A DNA stretch of 64,000 nucleotides from Metabacillus litoralis (GCF_007994985.1 NZ_VOQF01000012.1:104775-168774); one strand, 5' to 3'. Shown: positions 1 through 10,589, numbered from the stretch's first letter. Translations and numbers: made by a program. Notes: generated from the letters alone by a model not told the origin.

Positions 1-511
1 TTGATAAGATTTCTGGTATCTCTTCTGGTATCATAAGTTGTTTTGGAGCAGGAACAAATCCTTCTGCCATAAATGACTCCCAGTTTTTTTGAAAACTGTT
101 CTTTATTTTAGGCCCACGAACGACACCAAAGCCTTGATATTCTAGAAAAGTTAAGTCGCGACTCTTCATCCACTGACGAACACGTTTATCTCTTGAAAAA
201 GTAACAGATGTCCCATGTTCTTCATGAGCATGCAGTCGAAAAGCTCCTAATGCTTCATATATAGATTCTAAAACATCCTCCATTTCAGCAATTGCAACAA
301 AAAGCTTACCTCCTACATCACTTAACTGACGTGAAAGCTCTTCTAAGCTTTCTTGAACAAACTGATAGTGACGTAGTGACATATCTTCCTTTTCCCAAAG
401 AGATGGCTCCACTATATAAATAGGAAGCACTTCACCTAATTTACTTGCTTCAAATAATGGACGATGGTCATGAATGCGTAAATCTCGCTTAAACCAAACG
501 ACATTAATCAT
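1..511 (-). CDS. Photolyase/cryptochrome family protein, N-terminal part (cut by window edge)
   Basis: The reading frame starts at an ATG whose codon lies at 509-511, behind a GGAG ribosome site, and stays open to the window edge, giving about 170 residues. The product begins MINVVWFKRDLRIHDHRPL, the classic start of the photolyase/cryptochrome alpha/beta antenna-binding domain (W-F-R-x-D-L-R, then PIYIVEP). Members use FAD and blue light to reverse UV pyrimidine dimers. The C-terminal FAD domain lies outside the window, so a repair enzyme cannot be separated from a cryptochrome-like protein here. Confidence 0.88.
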   Translation of the reverse strand, partial: MINVVWFKRDLRIHDHRPLFEASKLGEVLPIYIVEPSLWEKEDMSLRHYQFVQESLEELSRQLSDVGGKLFVAIAEMEDVLESIYEALGAFRLHAHEEHGTSVTFSRDKRVRQWMKSRDLTFLEYQGFGVVRGPKIKNSFQKNWESFMAEGFVPAPKQLMIPEEIPEILS

Positions 512-800
512 TAAATCACTCCAACAATTCTAACCTTTATCTTTATTGTAAATGACCCTACCTTAAATGTGTAATCTGAACCTTCTGAAATAGCAATATG
601 ATGCAATATAAATATATTTTTATGGAATCATTCAACTTTTAATGTTAATCATTCAACTTTACCCAGTAATCGTTCAACTTTTGATAATAATCATTCAACT
701 TTCACTAGTATTCGTTCATTAGACAAAATCCGCTACTATTTGAGTAAAAAAGCCCTACTCCAATTTAAATAGAGAGCAGGGCTTCATTATAGGTAATACA
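512..800. repeat. Intergenic array of five 21-bp-period units
   Basis: Units of the form AATCATTCAACTTTT begin at 626, 647, 668, 689 and 710, an exact 21 bp period. The first four are nearly identical and the fifth is degenerate (ATTCGTTCATT). The spacer between core words is only 6-7 bases and is not conserved. No gene or promoter is evident in the rest of this gap apart from the MscS terminator near 745-785. Confidence 0.8.
745..785 (-). terminator. Rho-independent terminator of the MscS gene
   Basis: On the minus strand GAAGCCCTGCTC pairs with GAGTAGGGCTT across an A/T loop and is followed by a run of T. It lies directly after the stop of the MscS-type gene. Confidence 0.8.
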
Positions 801-1886
801 CTATTTATAAGCATCAAAATTTTCAGTAACAGTTCGATGCATACTTTTTATATGTAAATCTCTCTGCGGAAATGGAATTTCAATATTATTTTCAGTAAGA
901 ATGCTGTTAATTCTAAAATTAAGATTGCTTTTTATCACAATAAATTGATTAGGATCAGCAATCCAAACAAATAGTTCGAAATCTAGTGATGATTCGCCAA
1001 AGCCTACAAAATTAACAAATGGCTCTGGTGTTTTTAAGACAACTGGAGAAACCTCGCTTTCCTGCTCGGCAACTTGTAGTAATAACTCCCGTACCTTTTC
1101 TACATCTGTTCCATATGCTACTCCAATTGGTATAACTAGACGTAATCGCGGATCTGCGAATGATCGGTTCACTACTTTTTCTTCTAAGAAATAAGAATTT
1201 GGCACGATAATGTGCTCGTTATTAAGTGTTTTGATAATGGTTGCTCGCATATTAATCTTCTCTACATCTCCAATAATATCATCAACAATGACACGATCTC
1301 CTACTTTAATCGGTCTTTCAAATAATAAGATAATCCCGGATATAAAATTTGAAGCGATATTTTGAAGTCCAAAACCAATACCAACACTGATAATTCCAGC
1401 AAACACGGTCAAAGCACTTAAATTTATCCCGACTGTTGTTAAACTAATCATTATGGCAATAATCATGATGGAGTAATGAATAATTCGATCAAAAGTAAAT
1501 CTCATACCCTTATCTAAGTTATACCGATTATAGATTGTCGGTAGCAGAAAGCTTGTGAAAATTTTTGAAATGCGACTTGCTAATGAAATGATAAGGACTG
1601 CTACAATAATTAAAAACAGTGTCACTTTCACTTTTCCAACAGTGAATAAATTCATAAACATCCAATCAGCATTTGAAAAGTATGACAGCACAAACAAAAT
1701 CAAACCATAAAAAGTGAACCAATTAACAATACTCCTTGTCGCATCATAGTACTTGGGCAACTTCTTCGCGCTCCACAGAAAGAGCGTACGAATAAGTAAA
1801 ATAGCTATGATAACAGCCACAATAATAAATAAATCTCTGTAATTAAAATGTTCTAACCAGTTTGTATTCGTTAAAAGCTCCAACAA
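801..1886 (-). CDS. Small-conductance mechanosensitive channel, MscS family
   Basis: This 361-residue membrane protein has about four hydrophobic segments in residues 15-180, then the MscS pore helix and beta domain. The diagnostic stretch VGIGFGLQNIASNFISGIILLFERPIKVGD (around 165-197) carries the Gly/Ala-rich pore-lining helix and the beta-domain entry. Channels of this family open on membrane tension and release solutes on hypo-osmotic shock. The start is TTG behind a strong AAGGAGGAG site; a second TTG follows directly. It is monocistronic, with its own terminator. An osmoprotectant importer lies about 10 kb away on the other strand. Confidence 0.93.
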   Translation of the reverse strand: MLELLTNTNWLEHFNYRDLFIIVAVIIAILLIRTLFLWSAKKLPKYYDATRSIVNWFTFYGLILFVLSYFSNADWMFMNLFTVGKVKVTLFLIIVAVLIISLASRISKIFTSFLLPTIYNRYNLDKGMRFTFDRIIHYSIMIIAIMISLTTVGINLSALTVFAGIISVGIGFGLQNIASNFISGIILLFERPIKVGDRVIVDDIIGDVEKINMRATIIKTLNNEHIIVPNSYFLEEKVVNRSFADPRLRLVIPIGVAYGTDVEKVRELLLQVAEQESEVSPVVLKTPEPFVNFVGFGESSLDFELFVWIADPNQFIVIKSNLNFRINSILTENNIEIPFPQRDLHIKSMHRTVTENFDAYK

Positions 1887-1926
1887 ATCTCCTCCTTACC
1901 TCCATTATAAACGATAGCTAAATCAG

Positions 1927-1959
1927 AAAAAAACCTGTGGATTGTCCACAGGCCTTTTT
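1927..1959 (-). terminator. Terminator of the 704-residue chemoreceptor gene
   Basis: GGCCTGTGGACAATCCACAGG followed by TTTTTTT on the minus strand, directly downstream of the chemoreceptor stop codon. Confidence 0.85.
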
Positions 1960-1989
1960 GTAAACTTCCATTTCTAGTCACTATCAGTA

Positions 1990-4104
1990 TTACAACTTAA
2001 ATTCCTCTACAATATCATGCAGCTGCTGTGCTCTTGAACTTAATTCATTGGCTGAAGACGTAATTTCCTCCATCGATGCTAACTGTTCTTCTGTAGAAGC
2101 AGCAACAGATTGTGTACTATCTTCGGTAACTTCTGATTGCTTCGCAGCTTCCATAATAGAATTTGATAATTGATCTATTTGTGAAAGCATTAATTTCGCA
2201 GATCTAGCTACTTCATGAACTTCGTCTGCTACTTTTTTCGTACTAGTAAAGATATGTGAAAATGAAACACCTGTTTTTTCAACTAAGTTCATTCCTTCAT
2301 TTGTTTCTAAGGAAACACGATCCATTGAGCCCATTGATTGCTTCGTATCTGTTTGAATCTCCTCGATTATTTCACGTATTTTGTTAGCAGATAAAGATGA
2401 TTCCTCTGCAAGCTTCTTTACTTCACCTGCAACAACTGCAAATCCTTTACCATGTTCACCAGCACGAGCCGCTTCTATGGCAGCATTTAAGCTTAGTAGA
2501 TTTGTTTGCTGAGCAATTGATGTAATAGCGTCTAGGATCGAACCAATTTCATTTGATCTTTCTCCTAATCTTTGAATAACAGCAGACGTTCTCTTTACTG
2601 CATCTTGAATCACTTTCATTTGTAGAACTGTTTCATTTACATTCTTATTTCCCGATTCTGCTTCTTCTGCTGATAAGGTAGACTTAGCTGAAACCTCAGC
2701 TGTAATAGCAGATATAGCTGATAACTGGTGTGTTAATTGTTCTGCAAGTTGAACATTTTCCTTTGATTGTTGATTTTGTTGCTCAGCAATCATCGCTACT
2801 TCTTCAACTGCTGACGTAATCTGATTTGTAGCTTGAGCTGACTCTTCAGTAATAGCCAGTAGCTCCTGACTTGATGAAGCAACTTCTTGTGATACTTGTT
2901 GACTACTATTAATAACTTCTCGAACAGAAAAAATCATCGTGTTAAGCGATTGAGAAATTTGACCAAACTCATCTTTAGAGGATACAGTCAAATTCTTGGT
3001 TAAATCCTTCTCGGCAACCTGCTTTGTTGCTTCTTGAATTCTTCTCACCTGATCTTGTACACCAAAATAGAATCCCATTAAAAGATAAATTAGTAGAAAC
3101 ATAACAAAAACCACAATGCTAATTAGAATAACTCTCTCAAAGCTTAATGAGCTTACCTTTTTGTCTAAAAGCTTGTTCAACGTTTCTGTTTGATAAGCAA
3201 GTAATTCATAGATACTATTAATTGTGTTCGTTGTTTTTTCAAAATAATCCTTAGGTTTAATAGTTATATTTGTTACTCCTAATAAATCTTGATTAATGAT
3301 CTCCACAATATTTTTCGCTTCACTAATAGATTTGCTCACATAAGGACCAACTTCATCTTTTAATGTTGGTTGTAATTCAAAGGCTGTATCATATGTTCTT
3401 TCTGCTGTTATGATATATTCATCCATCATTTTCATTAAATAGATCAGTTCTATACGCTCATCCTCTGTCATGGTTTGTTTTGTTGCTACCCCCACTCCCA
3501 CAGCTCTTGATTTCCCCATGAATTCTGTAATTTGTGGCAATGTATTTACAAGTAAATTATTTATATGGTTATTAACTAAATCAGAATCTAGCGTTAAATT
3601 CGTCTCATCTGCAATATCTAGCAACATACTAAACATCATCGCTATTAAATGATTATGTTGTGTAACAGAATCCTTCACAGACATAGAAATTGTATTTTCC
3701 TCTGTTGTTTTCCATTCAGAAATAACATCTTTATAGCCTTCATTTACATGCAGAAGTGCTACGTTTTCTTTCTTCTTTAGCTGTTTCTGAACTTTATCAA
3801 GCTGAAGGTTTAATTGTTTTCTCACTTCTTGTAAATCAGATTCGGCACTTTTATCACCAGATATCACGTTAACTGTTAGTCCGCGATGTTTCTGGGTTAA
3901 TTGAATGAGTGGATACAATTCCGAAAGCAGCTCTGTTCCTGTTTGTTCTTTTTTTACAAAAGCTAGCTCGCTATTAATCTTTAAAATCACATTTCCTACT
4001 AACATACCTACTGTAAGAAAAATCACTAAAAATAATAATAAAAACTTCTTAGAAAATGTTAATCGGTTCATTAACTTAATCGCTGGAAATAATAATTGCT
4101 TCAT
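1990..4104 (-). CDS. Methyl-accepting chemotaxis protein with large extracellular sensor
   Basis: This 704-residue receptor has a transmembrane segment at about 20-42, an all-helical extracellular region of about 280 residues, a second transmembrane segment near 326-348, a HAMP domain (about 349-402) and a full signalling domain. The hairpin tip around 526-565 reads [37 protein letters not shown], the CheA/CheW contact region. The sensor contains an RGL-type motif and a long coiled region reminiscent of NIT (nitrate/nitrite) domains; I cannot confirm that assignment. AAAGGAG precedes the ATG, and a sigma-D-like promoter lies upstream, as expected for motility genes. Confidence 0.95.
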   Translation of the reverse strand: MKQLLFPAIKLMNRLTFSKKFLLLFLVIFLTVGMLVGNVILKINSELAFVKKEQTGTELLSELYPLIQLTQKHRGLTVNVISGDKSAESDLQEVRKQLNLQLDKVQKQLKKKENVALLHVNEGYKDVISEWKTTEENTISMSVKDSVTQHNHLIAMMFSMLLDIADETNLTLDSDLVNNHINNLLVNTLPQITEFMGKSRAVGVGVATKQTMTEDERIELIYLMKMMDEYIITAERTYDTAFELQPTLKDEVGPYVSKSISEAKNIVEIINQDLLGVTNITIKPKDYFEKTTNTINSIYELLAYQTETLNKLLDKKVSSLSFERVILISIVVFVMFLLIYLLMGFYFGVQDQVRRIQEATKQVAEKDLTKNLTVSSKDEFGQISQSLNTMIFSVREVINSSQQVSQEVASSSQELLAITEESAQATNQITSAVEEVAMIAEQQNQQSKENVQLAEQLTHQLSAISAITAEVSAKSTLSAEEAESGNKNVNETVLQMKVIQDAVKRTSAVIQRLGERSNEIGSILDAITSIAQQTNLLSLNAAIEAARAGEHGKGFAVVAGEVKKLAEESSLSANKIREIIEEIQTDTKQSMGSMDRVSLETNEGMNLVEKTGVSFSHIFTSTKKVADEVHEVARSAKLMLSQIDQLSNSIMEAAKQSEVTEDSTQSVAASTEEQLASMEEITSSANELSSRAQQLHDIVEEFKL

Positions 4105-4158
4105 CGTTTTTCTCCTTTAATGTCTCGGTTACAGGTATCTGTACCTTCATGTTGTTTT

Positions 4159-4184
4159 CTATCAACTAGTATTAGTTATTTTTA
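4159..4184 (-). promoter_or_regulatory. Candidate sigma-D promoter for the chemoreceptor
   Basis: On the minus strand TAAA (4181-4184) is followed after 14 bases by GTTGATAG (4159-4166). This resembles the Bacillus sigma-D pattern TAAA-N15-GCCGATAT in spacing and in the GATA core, but the first half of the -10 is poor. Confidence 0.4.
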
Positions 4185-4210
4185 TTTATAGCAAAATCAC
4201 TTCAATATGA

Positions 4211-4228
4211 CAGTGAGAAAAATCACTG
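4211..4228. promoter_or_regulatory. Inverted repeat upstream of the GGDEF-EAL gene
   Basis: CAGTGA and TCACTG are separated by six A-rich bases, about 55 bp before the PAS-GGDEF-EAL start and between the two divergent genes. It could be an operator. No neighbouring regulator gene identifies it. Confidence 0.3.
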
Positions 4229-4281
4229 ACTTTCACGACTGATTCATTTTACCCTTAACTAAAGAGGTTGTAGGGGGTAGT

Positions 4282-6015
4282 ATGAAGCATTCATATTTAG
4301 AAGATCAACTAAAACTAGCTCTAAAAAACTTAAAAGATATAGAATTTGCGTTAAATGAAGCTTCCATTGTTGCGATAACTGATCATCATGGTAATATCAA
4401 TTACGTCAACAAAAAGTTTTGTGTTCTATCACAATACAGCCATGCTGAACTTATTGGTCAAAATCACCGAATTATCAACTCAGGCTATCATTCTAGGGAT
4501 TTTTTTAATTCCATGTGGAAGACAATTAGCAATGGACGTACTTGGCATGGGGAAATTAAGAATAAAGCTAAAGATGGGAGTTATTATTGGGTAGACACAA
4601 CAATTGTTCCTTTTTTAGATGATGATGGCAAACCTTATCAATATATTTCCATTCGAAATGAGATTACTTCTCGAAAAGAGTTTGAAGAAGAAATTAAATT
4701 TCTGGCATATTATGACTCACTCACAAAACTACCAAATCGTAATCTTATGGAAAAACATTTCCATACAATAGTATCTTATAAAGAAAGAGAAAAACCTCTT
4801 GCATTACTATTTATAGATTTAGACCGGTTTAAGAAAATTAACGATACCTTTGGTCATTCTATTGGTGATCGTTTATTAGAAAAAGTCGCAGAAAGACTAC
4901 AACATATATTTGGTGATACGGCCTTTGTTTCCAGGTTAGGTGGAGATGAGTTTATTCTTCTTTTCGATCAAATTGACCAAAAAACAGTCATTAAGTTAGC
5001 TAATAAAGTTTTAGTGAAAATGATAGAACCATTTGAACTAAATAAACATAAAATTATTGTCACCACTAGTATCGGAATTAGCTTTGCTACACCAGATGAC
5101 ATTAGGAATTACAGTAGTACAGCGGAATTTATTGAAACACTTATTCAACAAGCTGATATTGCAATGTATCATGCAAAACAACAAGGTGGAAATCGTGCTC
5201 AATTTAATAACCCTACTATAAATGCAGCTGTCAAAAGAACATTTAATCTTGAAAACGAATTACAACATGCCCTTGAAAACGAAGAATTCTTTATTCATTA
5301 TCAACCAATTGTTGATTTGCAAAATAAAGATATTGTTGAATTAGAAGCACTATTAAGATGGGAAAACTCTAAATACGGATATATATCTCCTGATGAATTT
5401 ATTCCCATTCTTGAGGAAACTGGTTTAATAAGAAAGGTTGGGAAATGGATTCTTAAAACAGTGAGTGAACAAATAAATTCCTGGCATAAACAGGATATTC
5501 ATTTATCAAAGGTTGCAGTAAATATTTCACCAATACAATTTAATGACGAAAACTTTATTCGTGATCTGCATGAAATATTACAAGAAACACAGCTAAACCC
5601 TAAATATCTAAATTTTGAAATCACTGAAAATGTCCTATATGACTTTAATAAATCATTAGATATCTTATATAAACTACATAACCTTCATATAAATATATCT
5701 ATCGATGATTTTGGAACAGGGTATTCTTCTCTCAGTTATTTGAAATTTCTACCTATTGATACAATTAAAATAGATAAATCCTTTATTGATAATTTAGATG
5801 AAGATGGAAAAATGATCGTACAATCTATTATTACGATGGGGAAAAATCTGCATTATACTTTAATTGCTGAAGGCATTGAGACGGAAAAACAGTTAGAATT
5901 TTTAAAGATGCTTGGATGTGAAAGAGGACAAGGTTATTTATTTTCTACCCCTCTTTCAACAGATGCAGTGACAAGGCTATTGGGAAGAAATTCGGTTACT
6001 AAGCATTTATTATAA
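4282..6015 (+). CDS. PAS-GGDEF-EAL bifunctional cyclic-di-GMP protein
   Basis: This soluble 577-residue protein has a PAS/PAC sensor (about 20-135), a GGDEF domain (140-305) and an EAL domain (320-565). The GGDEF signature is intact (LGGDEF near 220), so diguanylate cyclase activity is possible; no RxxD inhibitory site is seen five residues before it. The EAL domain keeps the expected metal and substrate residues: LEALLRW, VNISP, EITE, DDFGTG, IDKSF, AEGIE and GQGY. It should therefore degrade c-di-GMP as well. The PAS domain (GHSYYW-type PAC follows) may bind haem, flavin or a small ligand. It is divergent from the chemoreceptor and ends at its own terminator. Confidence 0.93.
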   Translation: MKHSYLEDQLKLALKNLKDIEFALNEASIVAITDHHGNINYVNKKFCVLSQYSHAELIGQNHRIINSGYHSRDFFNSMWKTISNGRTWHGEIKNKAKDGSYYWVDTTIVPFLDDDGKPYQYISIRNEITSRKEFEEEIKFLAYYDSLTKLPNRNLMEKHFHTIVSYKEREKPLALLFIDLDRFKKINDTFGHSIGDRLLEKVAERLQHIFGDTAFVSRLGGDEFILLFDQIDQKTVIKLANKVLVKMIEPFELNKHKIIVTTSIGISFATPDDIRNYSSTAEFIETLIQQADIAMYHAKQQGGNRAQFNNPTINAAVKRTFNLENELQHALENEEFFIHYQPIVDLQNKDIVELEALLRWENSKYGYISPDEFIPILEETGLIRKVGKWILKTVSEQINSWHKQDIHLSKVAVNISPIQFNDENFIRDLHEILQETQLNPKYLNFEITENVLYDFNKSLDILYKLHNLHINISIDDFGTGYSSLSYLKFLPIDTIKIDKSFIDNLDEDGKMIVQSIITMGKNLHYTLIAEGIETEKQLEFLKMLGCERGQGYLFSTPLSTDAVTRLLGRNSVTKHLL

Positions 6016-6030
6016 GACTTCATTCTGAAT

Positions 6031-6063
6031 AGTTCGATTGTGATGAAACAATCGAACTTTTTC
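6031..6063 (+). terminator. Terminator of the PAS-GGDEF-EAL gene
   Basis: AGTTCGATTGT and ACAATCGAACT form an 11 bp perfect stem followed by TTTTTC. Confidence 0.85.
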
Positions 6064-6122
6064 AATCTCACTATATTATCCTCTAGTTTCTATAATCTAC
6101 TTTATATAAAATCTACAATAAA

Positions 6123-6190
6123 TTTACAAAAACCTGCCCTTTTTTACCAAAACTTAACATGATTTTACACTTTGTAAAGTGCCTTATACA
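6123..6190 (+). promoter_or_regulatory. Candidate Pho-box promoter of the yfkN-like gene
   Basis: Pho-box-like hexamers lie at 6143 (TTTACC), 6154 (TTAACA) and 6164 (TTTACA), spaced 11 and 10 bp; an additional TTTACA at 6123 is out of phase. A TATACA -10-like word at 6185 follows the last repeat by 15 bases. The same geometry precedes phoX in this window. A separate palindrome, CACTTT-GT-AAAGTG, overlaps the downstream side. Confidence 0.5.
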
Positions 6191-6239
6191 TTATTATTAA
6201 GTAGTATCCTAATTTTCGATGTCGAAAGGCGGTAGTAAT

Positions 6240-9200
6240 GTGAAAAGAAAGATTAGAAGAAATATGAAGAGGCGAATGCTTAATAGTACGTTAGCAGTAA
6301 GTTTAAGTTTAAGCATTATGGCACCTTCATTGGCTCAAGCTGCACCAACTGCTGGAACCGGGGCTGACGCAGCTGTAAGTGAAACAACAAATGCAGCAGC
6401 ACCTGTTAAGCTTCGTATCATGGAAACAACTGATCTTCATGCAAACATGGTAAACTTCGACTATTATTCTCTTAAAGAAGATAATTCAGTCGGTTTTGCA
6501 AAAACAGCTACCCTTATTAAACAGGCAAGAAAAGAAGTAGATAATAGTTTATTATTTGATAATGGAGATTTACTTCAAGGTAATCCACTTGGTGATTATA
6601 TTGCAAAAGTAAAGCAATGGGGAGCAACTGACACGAATCAAATTTACGATGCAATGAATCTATTAAACTATGATCTTGCCACTTATGGTAACCATGAATT
6701 TAATTATGGGTTAAGCTTTTTAGAAAAGAGTATTAAATCTGCTAATTTCGAGTATGTGAACTCTAATATTTATAAAAAAGATAATAATAATGATCCATCA
6801 GATGATGTTAATTATTTTGATCCTTATGAAATTATCGATAAAGTAGTGACGGATTCTGCTGGAAATCAGCATACAATTAAAGTTGGTGTGATCGGGTTTG
6901 CTCCACCTCAAATAACACAGTGGGACAAAACTCATCTAGAAGGAAAAGTTATCACACATGATATTAAAGAAACAGCTGAAAAATTCGTTCCTAAAATGAA
7001 ACAAGAGGGTGCGGATATTATTGTTGCATTATCACACTCAGGTTTAGGAGATACAGAATATAAAAAGGGTGATGAAAATCAATCCTATCAGTTAAGTCAG
7101 GTAGAAGGCATTGATGCTATTCTATTAGGTCATACACACTCTGTTTTTCCAGGTACAAGCTTTGAGGGCATGCCAAATGTTGATATCAGTAAAGGTACCA
7201 TTAACGGTGTTGCAGCTGTACAGCCAGGGAACTGGGGCAGTCATTTAGGAGTTATTGATTTATCTCTTGAAAAAGATGCTAATGGTAGTTGGAAAGTTGT
7301 TGATTCCATTTCAACAAATCGAGCAATTTTCGATAAAGCTTCAAAAACTCCTTTAGTTGATGCTGATCAACAAGTACTTGATGCTGTTAAAGAAGATCAC
7401 GAACAAACAATAGAATATGTAAGTGGTCCTGTTGGAAGTACAACTTCTGATATTTATAGCTACTTTGCTCAAGTAAAAGATGACCCTTCTGTTCAAATTG
7501 TTGCTGATGCACAAAAGGTATATATCGAAAATGCGATTAAGGGTACTGAATTTGAAGGACTACCCGTTTTATCTGCTGCTGCACCTTTTAAATCAGGTCG
7601 TGACAGTTCAGCAGATTATACGGAGATTCCTGCTGGTGATATCGCCATTAAAGATACAGCCTCTCTTTATAAATACCCGAACACAGTTATGGCAGTAAAA
7701 TTAACAGGCGCTGAAGTAAAAGAATGGTTAGAGTGGTCTGCTGGACAATTTAATACAATTGATCCTTCATCTACTGATGAGCAACAGTTGGTTAACAAAG
7801 ATTTTCCTAGCTATAATTTTGATATTATTGATGGAGTTACATATGAAATCGATGTGACTAAACCAGCACGTTATGACAAAGATGGAAAAAATATAATCAA
7901 CAACTCAGAGAGAATTGTTAATCTACAATTCAATGGTAAGCCAATTGATCCTAACCAAGAATTTATTATTGCATCTAATAACTACCGTGCATCTTTCACA
8001 CCAATTGCAAATCCTGGTGGAGATAACATCGTCATTGAATCTCCTGATGAAAATCGTCAGGTGTTAGTTGATTATATCCGTAATAACGGAGTCATTAATC
8101 CAGCAGCAGATAGTAACTGGTCATTCTCTCCTATTAATGCTGATTTAAACGTTGTTTTTAATTCAGCACCAGGTGGGGAGAAATATACACAAGACACAAA
8201 CAATATTAAATATATTGATACATTAGAATCTGGTTATGCTAAATACTCAATTGATCTAGCATCAACTGAAACAGTGCCAGAATCAGATTTTGACTTAACA
8301 TTAATGCATACAAATGACACACATGCACATTTAGAGAATGTAGCTCGCCGTGTAACAGCAGTTGAAAATGTTCGCTCACAGGTAGAAAACTCAATTCTTC
8401 TTGATGCTGGTGATGTTTTCTCTGGAACGCTTTTCTTTAATCAATATAATGGACTAGCTGATGTACAATTCATGAACATGATGGGCTATGATGCGATGGT
8501 TCCTGGAAATCATGAGTTTGACAAAGGTACTGAAACATTAGCAAACTTTGTTAAGGAAGCTGACTTCCCAATCATTAGCTCTAATATCGATTACAGTAAA
8601 GACGAAAAAATCAATACTCTCTTTAAAGATGAAATTGGACAACCTGGTCAAGGTGGTAACATCTACCCTGCAACAATTTTAGAAGTTGATGGTGAAGAAG
8701 TTGGGGTATTCGGCTTAACAACAGAAGAAACAGCTATCCTAGCTAACCCTGGTAAAAAGATTGTTTTTGAAAACTATCTTAAAAAAGCAGAAGAATCTGT
8801 TTCAGCTCTTAAAGAAGCTGGAGTAAACAAAATTGTTGCTCTTACTCATTTAGGATACACATATGATAAAGTTCTCGCTGAATCTGTTGACGGTATTGAT
8901 GTTATTGTTGGTGGCCATTCTCATACTTTATTAGATGAAGCTACTGTATATAACGAAGATAGTGAGCCAACATTAGTTGTTCAAGCTCAAGAATATAGCA
9001 ATTACTTAGGTCGTCTTGATCTTTCATTCAATGATGAAGGTGTACTTGAAGCTTGGAATGACGAATTAATAGATTTAAACGCAAAAGATAGCAATGATAA
9101 CTATGTTATTGCTGAGGATGAAGAAGCAGCAACACTTCTTGATAGTCTTTCAGGTCCTATAGAAGAGTTAAAACAACAAAATGTTGGAAAGTCTTCTGTA

Positions 9201-10589
9201 TTTCTTGATGGAGATCGTAACAGTGTTCGAGATAGTGAAACAAACTTAGGAAATCTAATTACAGATGGTATGCTTTCAAAAGCAAAAGAATTTATTAAAA
9301 CAACAACGATTGCCATACAAAATGGTGGCGGAATTCGCGCTTCAATCGAAAAGGGTGATATCTCATTAGGTGATGTTTTAACAACAATGCCATTTGGTAA
9401 TACACTTGTTACGCTTGATTTAACAGGTGCTGAAATCGTTGAATCATTAGAAAACGGTGTAAGTAAAATTGAAGAAGGTGCAGGCCGTTTCCCTCAAGTT
9501 TCTGGCTTACACTATTCATTTAACCGCAGTTTACCAGCAGGCGAACGTATTCTTGATGTAATGGTAGAAACAGAAGATGGTTTTGAACACATTGATTTAA
9601 ATAAAACGTACACAGTTGCTACAAACGCTTATATGGCTGATGGTGGAGACGGCTATGAATCTATGAAAAAAGCAAAAAATGAAGGGCGAATGAAAGAATT
9701 ATTCTTAGTAGATTATGATGTTTTCACTAGTCATTTAGAAAAAGCAGGCACAGTTAACGCTGAGATTGAAGGGCGAATCATGGAAGTTATTGATCCTATC
9801 AAGCCAACGTTAAACACTGAAGGAAGCACAACTACTGTAACTGTTACGTTAGACGATGTTAAAAAGGCCCCTGTTAATGGTGCATTTCCAATTGACTTAT
9901 CGGAAACTCAGGATTTAGAAACAGTTGAAGTATTTTTAACAGCTGAACAAATTGCAGAACTAAAAGCTCTTAATGTTTCTTCAATTCAATTGATTCGCGA
10001 TGATGTATATTTAGACATTCCTGTTGCAAATTTTGGTGAAGGTGATGCAACAATCACTATCGATAAGCTAGACTCTAATGGAAAAACACTAACAAACCTT
10101 TATGACTTTACAATTCAACAAAACGGAGACCTTATTACTACGTTTGAAGAAGGTAATGAAGTAACCATTGGATTTGGCGTTGATCCTGAAGTGGCAAAAG
10201 ATCCACGTATATTCTACTTAAATGAAGAATCAAATGAGTGGGAAGAACAAGAAAGTTACTATGAAAGTGAGTTTGGAGAAGTTTATGCTTTCGTCAACCA
10301 TTTTAGTGTGTACACTGTGATGGAAAATGAACCACAAGTTCCTCCTAGTACTGATCCTAAACCTGATAACCCAGATGATAAGGATAACGATGGTGACAAC
10401 GGCTCTACACCTGGAGATAACAACTCTGACAAAGATGATAAATCAAATGATAAAACTGATGGTGACAAGGATGGTAAATCATTACCAAATACAGCAACAA
10501 ATAGCTTTAACATCCTATTAGCAGGATTATCCGCTCTTGTAGCTGGGGGCTATGTCTTTATCACTCAACGTAAAAAGAAGATACAATAA
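6240..10589 (+). CDS. yfkN: YfkN-type wall-anchored 2',3'-cyclic phosphodiesterase/5'-nucleotidase
   Basis: This exported protein of about 1449 residues is close in size to B. subtilis YfkN. It has a signal peptide ending near AQAAP and two tandem metallophosphoesterase/5'-nucleotidase modules. Module 1 shows TTDLHAN (about 63), DNGDLLQG, YGNHEFNYG and LLGHTHS. Module 2 shows MHTNDTHAHLEN (about 688), DAGDVFSG, PGNHEFDKG, GGHSH and NGGGIRAS (about 1028). An acidic Asp/Asn/Lys-rich spacer leads to the sortase signal LPNTA (about 1414), a hydrophobic segment and KKKIQ. It should release phosphate and nucleosides from extracellular nucleotides at the cell wall. I chose GTG 6240 because AAAGGCGG precedes it at seven bases; the in-frame ATG at 6219 has no ribosome site. 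Confidence 0.95.
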   Translation: MKRKIRRNMKRRMLNSTLAVSLSLSIMAPSLAQAAPTAGTGADAAVSETTNAAAPVKLRIMETTDLHANMVNFDYYSLKEDNSVGFAKTATLIKQARKEVDNSLLFDNGDLLQGNPLGDYIAKVKQWGATDTNQIYDAMNLLNYDLATYGNHEFNYGLSFLEKSIKSANFEYVNSNIYKKDNNNDPSDDVNYFDPYEIIDKVVTDSAGNQHTIKVGVIGFAPPQITQWDKTHLEGKVITHDIKETAEKFVPKMKQEGADIIVALSHSGLGDTEYKKGDENQSYQLSQVEGIDAILLGHTHSVFPGTSFEGMPNVDISKGTINGVAAVQPGNWGSHLGVIDLSLEKDANGSWKVVDSISTNRAIFDKASKTPLVDADQQVLDAVKEDHEQTIEYVSGPVGSTTSDIYSYFAQVKDDPSVQIVADAQKVYIENAIKGTEFEGLPVLSAAAPFKSGRDSSADYTEIPAGDIAIKDTASLYKYPNTVMAVKLTGAEVKEWLEWSAGQFNTIDPSSTDEQQLVNKDFPSYNFDIIDGVTYEIDVTKPARYDKDGKNIINNSERIVNLQFNGKPIDPNQEFIIASNNYRASFTPIANPGGDNIVIESPDENRQVLVDYIRNNGVINPAADSNWSFSPINADLNVVFNSAPGGEKYTQDTNNIKYIDTLESGYAKYSIDLASTETVPESDFDLTLMHTNDTHAHLENVARRVTAVENVRSQVENSILLDAGDVFSGTLFFNQYNGLADVQFMNMMGYDAMVPGNHEFDKGTETLANFVKEADFPIISSNIDYSKDEKINTLFKDEIGQPGQGGNIYPATILEVDGEEVGVFGLTTEETAILANPGKKIVFENYLKKAEESVSALKEAGVNKIVALTHLGYTYDKVLAESVDGIDVIVGGHSHTLLDEATVYNEDSEPTLVVQAQEYSNYLGRLDLSFNDEGVLEAWNDELIDLNAKDSNDNYVIAEDEEAATLLDSLSGPIEELKQQNVGKSSVFLDGDRNSVRDSETNLGNLITDGMLSKAKEFIKTTTIAIQNGGGIRASIEKGDISLGDVLTTMPFGNTLVTLDLTGAEIVESLENGVSKIEEGAGRFPQVSGLHYSFNRSLPAGERILDVMVETEDGFEHIDLNKTYTVATNAYMADGGDGYESMKKAKNEGRMKELFLVDYDVFTSHLEKAGTVNAEIEGRIMEVIDPIKPTLNTEGSTTTVTVTLDDVKKAPVNGAFPIDLSETQDLETVEVFLTAEQIAELKALNVSSIQLIRDDVYLDIPVANFGEGDATITIDKLDSNGKTLTNLYDFTIQQNGDLITTFEEGNEVTIGFGVDPEVAKDPRIFYLNEESNEWEEQESYYESEFGEVYAFVNHFSVYTVMENEPQVPPSTDPKPDNPDDKDNDGDNGSTPGDNNSDKDDKSNDKTDGDKDGKSLPNTATNSFNILLAGLSALVAGGYVFITQRKKKIQ

